13,808 bases of DNA from an uncultured Clostridium sp. Lineage in GTDB: Bacteria > Bacillota > Clostridia > TANB77 > CAG-508. Made by a program: the position numbers and the translations under genes. Each line of letters opens with the position of its first letter. The stretch's first letter is position 1. The notes under the pieces are model-generated. The model was given only the letters and a program-made list of their open reading frames with translations, had not been told where the DNA came from and searched no databases. This document shows, piece after piece, positions 1 through 7,700 of this stretch. Where the stretch lies: the NCBI GenBank assembly GCA_945874585.1, contig CAMCHB010000022.1:1-13808 (forward strand), given 5' to 3'.

Positions 1-307
1 CAGTAGGAACAACAGTAGTAAAAGTAATTAGTGAAGACGGACAAAAAGAAGCAAGCTGTACTGTAACAGTAACAGGAATACCAGTTGAAAGTGTTAGCTT
101 AAACAAGACTGAAACAAGCATTCAATTAGGTAAGAGCGAAAAATTAGTAGCGACAATCAATCCAAGTAATGCAACCAATACCAAATTGAATTGGAGCAGT
201 AGCCAAGCCAATGTGGCAAGTGTAGATGACCAAGGAAATGTAACCGCAAAAGCAGTAGGAACAACAGTAGTAAAAGTAATTAGTGAAGACGGACAAAAAG
301 AAGCAAG
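1..307 (+). repeat. Near-identical tandem 252-bp repeat units within the BIG2 gene
   Basis: Bases 1-55 are identical to bases 253-307, an offset of 252 bp or 84 codons. The match continues with a few substitutions (for example at 56/308 and 61/313) and probably extends left beyond the window. Identity over the synonymous positions indicates recent duplication or gene conversion between Ig-like units. The copy number may therefore vary between strains and be collapsed in short-read assemblies. Confidence 0.9.
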
Positions 308-884
308 TTGTAGTGTAACGGTAGAACAGAACGAAGAGCCTGTTGAGCCAGACCATAATTATCAAATTGAAGTTACCAAACAATTAGATGGAAAGCAAGT
401 AAACATCACCATTCAAATACAGGGAGATGCTTCACAAATTAAAAAAATAAAATTTGCACAGGGAACACTTGGCATCGAAGATTTTCAAAATGGTTCAGGT
501 GCAGAATTAACCATTACAGGGGATACAGCAACAGCCATGACAACAGAAAATGGTACTTATACTATTTATATAGAGGATAACAAAGGAAATGCTCAATTGA
601 AACAAATTAAGGTAACAGAGATTCCAAATGAAGAGCCACAAAAACCAAGTCGTCCAGATCAACCAAGAGATGATAACAATCCAAAAAATCCAACGCAAAA
701 TCCAACCAATCAGGGAGGCAATCAAGCAAACCAGACAGAAAATAATAATTCTAATGGTAACAATGGTGTCAAGAAATTACCATTTACAGGTAGTAGCAAT
801 CAAGCAGAGTATTGTTTGATTGGTGCCATTGCTATTAGCCTTCTAACGGGAGGAATTGTATTGATTCGAAAATATGTTTTATAA
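1..884 (+). CDS. LPXTG cell-wall-anchored protein with bacterial Ig-like (BIG2) repeats, 3' part only
   Basis: The reading frame is open from the left edge (first full codon at base 3) to TAA at 882-884, giving the last 293 residues of a longer surface protein. Bases 1-327 encode the end of one and all of a second BIG2-type Ig-like repeat. They show the usual pattern VSLNKT...LGKSEKL.AT..PSNATN..L.WSSS....VA.VD..GNVTAKAVGTT, with an 84-residue period. Roughly bases 350-620 encode a further beta-rich, probably Ig-like domain. Then come an Asn/Pro/Gln-rich spacer (about 625-770), the sortase motif LPFTG (777-791), a hydrophobic segment and a basic tail (RK). This is a complete sorting signal, so the product should be covalently attached to peptidoglycan by a class A-like sortase and displayed outside the cell. 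BIG2 domains are common in adhesins and surface enzymes. The N-terminal functional part lies outside the window, so the specific role is unknown. The gene ends 41 bases before the convergent amidase gene and shares its terminator. Confidence 0.95.
   Translation, partial: VGTTVVKVISEDGQKEASCTVTVTGIPVESVSLNKTETSIQLGKSEKLVATINPSNATNTKLNWSSSQANVASVDDQGNVTAKAVGTTVVKVISEDGQKEASCSVTVEQNEEPVEPDHNYQIEVTKQLDGKQVNITIQIQGDASQIKKIKFAQGTLGIEDFQNGSGAELTITGDTATAMTTENGTYTIYIEDNKGNAQLKQIKVTEIPNEEPQKPSRPDQPRDDNNPKNPTQNPTNQGGNQANQTENNNSNGNNGVKKLPFTGSSNQAEYCLIGAIAISLLTGGIVLIRKYVL
777..881 (+). other. C-terminal cell-wall sorting signal (LPFTG + membrane segment + basic tail)
   Basis: Bases 777-791 encode LPFTG. 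They are followed by a short polar linker (SSNQAEY), about 20 hydrophobic residues rich in Ile, Leu, Ala and Gly, and the tail RKYVL. The order motif, hydrophobic span, positive charge is the standard sortase substrate signal, in which cleavage between Thr and Gly precedes attachment to the wall. Confidence 0.95.
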
Positions 885-885
885 G

Positions 886-925
886 AAAAAAATATCCTTT
901 TTCGTAAGAGAAGGGATATTTTTTT
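886..925. terminator. Bidirectional rho-independent terminator between convergent genes
   Basis: A 40-base hairpin has an 18-bp stem (two G-T pairs) closed by a GTAA tetraloop at 904-907. The left arm begins with seven A and the right arm ends with seven T, so it gives a U-tract in both directions. It starts one base after the stop codon of the wall protein and ends one base before the stop codon of the amidase on the opposite strand, so it can terminate both transcripts. Confidence 0.93.
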
Positions 926-1643
926 CTATTTTGCTTGATAAAAATAATCCATAAGCCCTGTGTAAATGCCCCAAGCTAGTTTATCTTGATAGTCATTAGA
1001 TTTCAGTAATTTTTCCTCTTCTGGGTTTGATAAAAATCCGCATTCTACAATGGTTAGAGGAATTTCTACGTAATCGACAATATATTTATCTGCAATGCTC
1101 ATTGAATTCCTTTTATTATCATTGCAAATGGCTTGATTTAAATTGGACTGAATGGATTGAGCCAATGCCTTGCTTTTCTCGTTATTTTTTTGATAAAAAA
1201 CCTGCCAACCCCAATATTGCTCTTGTTCAATTTTATTTAAATGAATGGAGACAAAAATATCTGCAGAGGATGAATTCCCAATTTTTACGCGATTTTTTAT
1301 GTCAGAAACTTTTTTATCACGCAAAGTTTGTTTATCCAAATCATAAATTCCATTTTCATCAGATCTTGTTAAAATGACAGTGCAACCACCTTGCTCTAAT
1401 AAATTTTGGAGCTTTAAAGTGATTTTTAAATTGATGGCATTTTCCGTAGTTCCATTTTTACTTTGGGCACCGTTCATCAGGAAATCCGTGGCCAGCATCT
1501 AGAATGACCACTTTATTACTAACCGGTAAAGCAACTGTTTCAACAGATTTTAAATGGAAAAATTGATGGCATTCGAAAAAAAAGAAGGAAGTAATCATAA
1601 ATGCAAAAATCAAAAAAATTTTCTTAGTTCGAAGGTAAAACAT
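926..1643 (-). pseudogene. cwlD: CwlD-like N-acetylmuramoyl-L-alanine amidase, split by a +1-base frameshift
   Basis: Two adjoining minus-strand frames together encode one amidase_3 (zinc amidase) protein. The first frame starts at ATG 1643-1641, behind AGGAGG (1658-1653, spacing 9). It has a hydrophobic N-terminal signal/anchor (residues about 8-24) and VVILDAGHG with the first zinc-ligand His52, but runs into a stop at 1458. The second frame carries the rest: GTTEN (zinc-ligand Glu), SIHLN (His) and VECGFLSNPEE (catalytic Glu), ending at TAG 928-926. Removing one base, best placed at 1472, joins them as GHGFPDEGAQSKNGTTEN and gives a 238-residue protein. That is the normal CwlD length, with Glu67, His134 and Glu200 in place. 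CwlD removes stem peptides from spore-cortex muramic acid so that PdaA can make muramic delta-lactam, which is needed for germination. As read, no active enzyme is made. A sequencing error cannot be excluded. Assignment to CwlD rather than another amidase_3 protein rests on length and motif context. Confidence 0.85.
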
Positions 1644-1670
1644 GAAAAATCGCCTCCTCTTTCTTAAATC

Positions 1671-1698
1671 ATTATATGAAGCAAAATCTCAACTATGT
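1671..1698 (-). promoter_or_regulatory. Candidate promoter of cwlD (sigma-A -10, or mother-cell sporulation sigma)
   Basis: Reading the minus strand, TATAAT lies at 1676-1671, about 28 bases before the ATG, but no good TTGACA sits 16-18 bases upstream; the nearest, CTGACA, is 19 away. The same site also reads CATATAAT (1678-1671), preceded after 13 bases by ACATAGT (1698-1692). This resembles the sigma-E pattern (ATA-rich -35, CATA-type -10). In B. subtilis cwlD is transcribed in sporulation, which makes that reading plausible but unproven. Confidence 0.45.
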
Positions 1699-1755
1699 CA
1701 GAATAAAAATGCCATAAATGGAGAAAATATATCTAAAAAATGAATTCATAAAATG

Positions 1756-1771
1756 AGGAGTTGGAGAGTTG
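1756..1771 (+). promoter_or_regulatory. Ribosome binding site that supports the TTG start of the glucan synthase
   Basis: AGGAG at 1756-1760 lies 8 bases before TTG at 1769-1771. No in-frame ATG or GTG with a Shine-Dalgarno sequence occurs nearby. The TTG at 1761 is in another frame and soon meets a stop. The TTG at 1769 is therefore the best start. I see no convincing sigma-A promoter in the 125-bp divergent gap 1644-1768. Confidence 0.75.
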
Positions 1772-4700
1772 AATCGTATAAAATTTTTAAGTAATAAAGG
1801 AGCTGTACTGGATCGAAAGCAATTGGAGACGTATTTGGAGAAAGTTGCTTCAGACCATATTTTAAAAAAACAGGCAGATAAAAATACCTACCCGATTCCT
1901 AGGGTAAAAGATAATTTTGATTGGATAACAAAAACGTATCAGTTTTTAAATCAAAATGTAAAGGAAGGAATTCATATTCATCCAGCGGGTGAATGGCTTC
2001 TTGATAATTATTATGTTCTAGAAGAGACGGTAAAAGCAATTGAAAAAGAATTAACAGAGGAAAAGTACCAAAATTTTTTAGGGATTCAAGGTGGCTTTTA
2101 CGATGGCTATGCACGTGTGTATGTATTGGCTCATGAAATTGTTGCTTATACAGATGGTAGAATCGATCGCGAACATTTGGAACATTATTTACAAGCATAT
2201 CAAAAGAAAAAAACATTGAATATGGAGGAAATTTGGAACATTGGCCTTTTTTTGCAAATTGCCATTTTGGAAAATATTCGACAAATATGTGAAAAGATTT
2301 ATTTTGCTCAAATTCAAAAATATAAGGTAGAAAATATAGTCAGTCGATTAGTGGAAAAGAAGAATATTTCTCACTACCAAACACAATTAGATGATTTTCC
2401 TAGTCATATGACTTTTGTTGATATGAAATATCCGTTCATTGAATATATGTCTTATCGCTTAAAGAAAATGGGGAGAAAAGCAATTTCTTATCAAAAGGTT
2501 TTGGAAGAAGAAGTAAGAAAAATGGGAACCAATGTAGCAGAGGTGATTCAAAAAGAACATTTTGATGTAGCGGTAAAAAAAGTTTCAATGGGGAATTGTA
2601 TCAAAAGTATCAAAAGTTTACAACGCATGAACTTTTTGGAAATTTTTGAACATATCAATGGAGTAGAAGAGATTTTAAGGTGTGATCCAGCTGGAATTTA
2701 TGAAAAAATGGATTATGAAACCAAAAATGTATATCGTAATCGTATCAAAGAAATTTCTGCCAAAACCAAGATTTCCGAAATTTATATTGCATCGAAAGCA
2801 TTAGAATTAGCTAATTTGGCAAACATGGAAAAGATCAATAGCATGGAGGAAAAGAAAAAGACACATATTGGTTATTATTTTTTGGCTGAAGGACAAGAAA
2901 ATTTTATGCGCTTATTGGGATCCAAAATAGCAACAAAAACCATTTCACAAAAATTTAGATGGTATAAAAACACCATTCAATGCAGTGCTTTTTTATTAGC
3001 AGTTATAGTAACGATTCTTTGTTATCAGGCAACACAGGCTATCTGGCTATCGATTCTAGCTGGTCTTCTTTTTTGGATTCCACTATCAGAGCTTGTTGTT
3101 CAAATTGTTCAAACTTTTTTGGGAAGAAAAAAGAAACCAAGTTTTATTCCCAAATTAGATTTTTCAAAAGGAATTCCTCAAGAATATGCGACTATGGTTG
3201 TTATTCCAACTATTTTAGAAAGCCCAGAAAAAGTTAAAAAAATGATAGAAAAATTAGAAGTATATGCTATGGCAAATGCTTCGGAAAATCTTTATTTTAC
3301 GCTATTAGGAGATTGCCAAGCAGCAAGTAAAAAAGTGGAAGAAATGGATACGGCTATTGTAAATACAGGAGTCGAGGAAGTACAAAAATTAAATGCAAAA
3401 TATCCAGGAGAGGATTTTCCAAAATTTCATTTTGTTTATCGAAGGAGGACTTGGAGCAATTCGGAACAGTGCTATTTAGGATGGGAACGAAAAAGAGGAT
3501 TGTTAACACAGCTTAACAACTACTTATTGGGAAAGAGCAAAGATGTTTTTCGTGCCAATACAATGGAATTATGGAAATTAACAGGAGAGAACAAAAAAAT
3601 ACCGCCAATACGTTATATTATGACACTGGATGCTGACACAGAATTGGTTTTAAATTCTGGATTACGATTAGTCGGGGCAATGGCTCATTTATTAAATCAA
3701 CCCATTGTAGAGGAAGAAACCAAAATGGTAGTAGAAGGGTATGGCATGATGCAACCACGTATTGGAATTCGTTTAAAAGATGGGAATCGCTCTCTTTTTT
3801 CACGACTTTTTGCTGGATTACCAGGGACGGATTTGTATACAAATGCCATTTCAGATGTTTACCAAGATAATTTCCACGAAGGAATTTTTACGGGAAAGGG
3901 CATTTATGACTTAGTTGTTTTTCAAAAGGTGATGGATCAGCGTATTCCAGAAAACAGAGTTCTAAGTCATGATTTATTAGAAGGAAGTTTTGCAAGATGT
4001 GCTTTAGTAACAGATATTTTATGGATGGATGATTATCCCAATAAATTTATGAGTAGTATGAAACGAAAAAATCGATGGATTCGTGGCGATTGGCAGATTG
4101 CTTCTTGGTGTAATCAGGAGGTACCAAATGCGAATGGAAAATTGGTTAAAAATACACTTAGTGAACTGTCACGTTATAAAATTTGGGACAATCTAAGAAG
4201 AAGCACCATAGAAATAGGATTATTTTTCAGTTTAATGATAACATTTGGTGTAGGATTAAAATTTCCAACAGCAAGTAAAGGCTTATTGATTTTATGGATT
4301 ATTATGTTTGGCATGCCAGTCATTTTGCATCTGCTTTTTCAAAAAGAACCGGTTGCCAGACAACGATTTTTTAGCCCCATGTCCACAGGATTACAGAGTA
4401 ATTTATTGGCTACCGGTATCCAATTGACTGTTTTACCAGCACATGCTTATAATGCAGGAAACGCCATTGGAAAAGCAATTTATCGTCAAAAGGTATCACA
4501 CCGAAAATTGCTAGAATGGATGACAGCAGAAGAAGCTGAAAAAAGTTCAGATAATACGAAAATCAATTACATCCAAAAAATGTGGTTTCAATTTGCAGGG
4601 AGTTTGCTTTGTTTTGGATTTGCTTTTTTCTTAAAAGATATTTGGTTAATTGTTCTTAGTTTGGCATTGGGAATTTTGTGGCTGGCAGGTCCTTGGATTG

Positions 4701-7700
4701 CTTGGTATATTAGCCAGGAACAGGAGGATCAATCGATTCCATTATCCCAAGAAGAAGAACAGTATTTGCGTGAAATTGGCAAAAGAACGTGGCAGTATTT
4801 TGCGGATTATATGATTCCTAAAACCAATGGTTTGCCACCCGATAATTATCAGGAAGAACGTACGAATGAAGTGGTTTATAGGACTTCTTCTACCAATATT
4901 GGATTGGGACTCATGGCAATTATTTCTGCTTATGATTTAGGCTATATCAATGAAAAAGATGCTTTTGAAAAAATAAACATCACATTAAACACGATTGACA
5001 ATTTGTCAAAATGGAATGGGCATTTATATAATTGGTATGATATTCAAAACTTAAAACCTTTGTATCCTCGCTATGTATCTACAGTAGATAGTGGAAATTT
5101 TGTTGGTTATTTGTATACTTTAAAGTCATTTCTGAAAGAAAAACAAGAAAAAATGAAAAACAAAGAAGAAAATGAGCAATTGCAACAAAATCTAGAAAAG
5201 ATTGACCGCCTCATTCAAAACACAGACTTTTCTTATTTGTACGATAATGAAAAAGGAATTTTTTCAATTGGATTTGATGTGGAAAATAATCTTTTAACAG
5301 ATTCATATTATGATTTATTGGCATCTGAATCAAGACAGGCAAGTCTGGTGGCTATTGCTAAAAAGGATGTCCCAGCAAAACATTGGAATCATTTAAGTAG
5401 AATCTTAACATCTATGAATGGATACAAAGGTTTACTTTCGTGGTCTGGAACTGCCTTTGAGTACCTTATGCCAAATATGAATATCCCCACCTATTCTGGG
5501 AGCTTATTAGATGAGTCCTGCCACTTTTTGATTATGAGTCAAATGACTTATTGCAAGAAACTAGAAATTCCTTGGGGCATATCAGAGGCAGCATTTCATT
5601 TAAAAGATTTGCATTCCAATTATCAATATAAAGCATTTGGCATACCATGGCTAGGCTTGAAAAGAGGACTGGGAGATGAATTGAATATAGCTCCTTATGC
5701 CAGTGCTTTAGCTATGTTAGAAAAACCACATGAAGTGATACAAAATCTAAAAGCACTGGAACAATTGGGAATGTTTCAAAAGTATGGTTTTTATGAAGCA
5801 TTAGATTTTACACCAGAACATTTGGATTACGGAACCAAACAAGCTCCTGTTAAAACCTATATGGCACATCATCAGGCACTCATTTTGATGGCAATAGATA
5901 ATGCATTAAATCAGAGAATTTTGCAAAAGAGATTTATGAAAAATCCAGAAATTAAGGCAATTGATATATTATTGCAAGAAAGAATGCCACTAGATGCGGT
6001 GGTTACGAAAGAGAAAAAAGAAAAAGTAGAAAAATTAAAGATGAAGGATTATGAACAATATTCAGAAAATGTTTTTACGGCATTGCACCCAACTTTAAAT
6101 AACTATCACGTATATGCAAGTGGGGAATATATGGTTTGTCAAAAAGAAAATGGAGAAGGGTTTAGTAGCTATCAAAATATTTATATCAATAAATACAAAG
6201 AAACGAATGACTATGCACAAGGCATATTTTTCTATGTAAAAAATCTTCGCACACATAAAGTGTATGCTTCGTATCAACCGGAAAAATCAGATAAATTTTC
6301 CATTCATTTCACCCCAGATGGTTATCAAATGACTCGTATGGATGAAACCATTGAAATGATTGAAAAAGATACGATATCACCTGATGAACCTGTCGAAATT
6401 CGCCGTGTTACTCTAAAAAATCATGGTAATTTAGAAGAGATTGTGGAACTAACCGTAGCTTTCGAACCTGTCTTATCAACCAAAGAACAGGAATATGCTC
6501 ATCCAGCCTTCAACAATTTATTTTTGAAATACAATTATGACGAAGTGACCCATACCATGTTTATTCAAAGAAATCAAAGAGGCAGTGTACCGGCCGTATT
6601 TCTGGGAGCTAGTTTTTATACAGAACAAGAAACGATAGGAGAGCTAGAATATGAAATTGATAAACAAAAATTTTATGATCGAGGTAATATTGGAATTCCT
6701 AAATGTGTAGAGCAATCGATTCCTTTTTCACAAGAAACAGATATTGTAACCAATCCAATTTTAGCTATGAGAAGGACCATCAAAATAAAACCAGGTGAAA
6801 AGGTACATTTTAATTTTGTTGTCTCTTTGGCAAAGAAAAAAGAAAGTGTGAGACAAAACATAGAAAAATATCGTAATGAAGAAAATGTGCTGCGTGCATT
6901 TGAATTATCCAAAGCAAAGGTGGAAGAAGAGAATCGTTATTTGGGTATTAAGGGAAAGGAAATTGAAACCTATCAAAAATTACTTTCTTATTTAATGTTC
7001 CAAAATCCTATGCGAAAATTGTATTTGCATTCCTTACAAAAACAATCTTATGCCCAGGAAGACTTATGGCCTTATGGCATCTCAGGGGATCTTCCTATTT
7101 TGCTTTTCCGCATGAAAGAGAGCAATGATCGCTATTTTTTAACAGAATTACTAAAAGCTTATGAATACTTTATGGTAAAAAATGTAGCAATTGATTTTGT
7201 CATTTTAGATGAAGAAGAAAATGTCTATGAAAAATATGTGAAAAAAACCATTGAGGAAGAGGTTAACAATCGACAATTAAATGAACGAAGAGGAATAAAA
7301 GGTGGTATTTTTATCTTACAGGCAGCAGAAATAGAAGATATACAACCACTTCTTTACCGAGCCAATATTTTATTAGATGCATCATTTGGCGATTTGAAAA
7401 ATAGCCTAGAAACAATGGAAGAAGATTATCAAAAAAGTTTACCAATTCTTTATTGGGAACCAGATAAGCAATTACAAAATGACCAGCAGTCAGCCAAAAT
7501 GTCAATGCGTTTTGAAGAAGAGAATTTATTATATTACAACGGTTATGGTGGCTTTACACCAGATGGAAAAGAATATAAAATGCGTATCAATCAGGAAAAT
7601 AAGTTACCAACGGTTTGGGCACATGTTTTGGCAAATCCGTATTTTGGTACTGTATTGACAGAAAATATGGGAGGTTATACTTGGAACCAGAATAGTAGAT

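Noticed and set aside
144..383. Minus-strand open frames within the BIG2 protein and other large genes
   Set aside because: They oppose clear coding sequence with known domains, have low-complexity or aromatic-rich translations and lack ribosome binding sites.
1027..1377. 116-codon plus-strand open frame inside the amidase region
   Set aside because: It lies antisense to well-conserved amidase sequence, has no ribosome binding site and its protein shows no recognisable pattern. It is a shadow of the minus-strand gene.
1465..1480. Programmed +1 frameshift as the way cwlD is expressed
   Set aside because: The shift would need the Glu tRNA on GAA to re-pair with AAC, which is poor. There is no slippery run, in-frame stop at the shift point or upstream stimulatory Shine-Dalgarno sequence. 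Mutation or sequencing error is simpler.
1747..1754. CATAAAAT as a sporulation -10 for the glucan synthase
   Set aside because: It would put the transcription start about 8 bases before the start codon, leaving the ribosome binding site outside the transcript.
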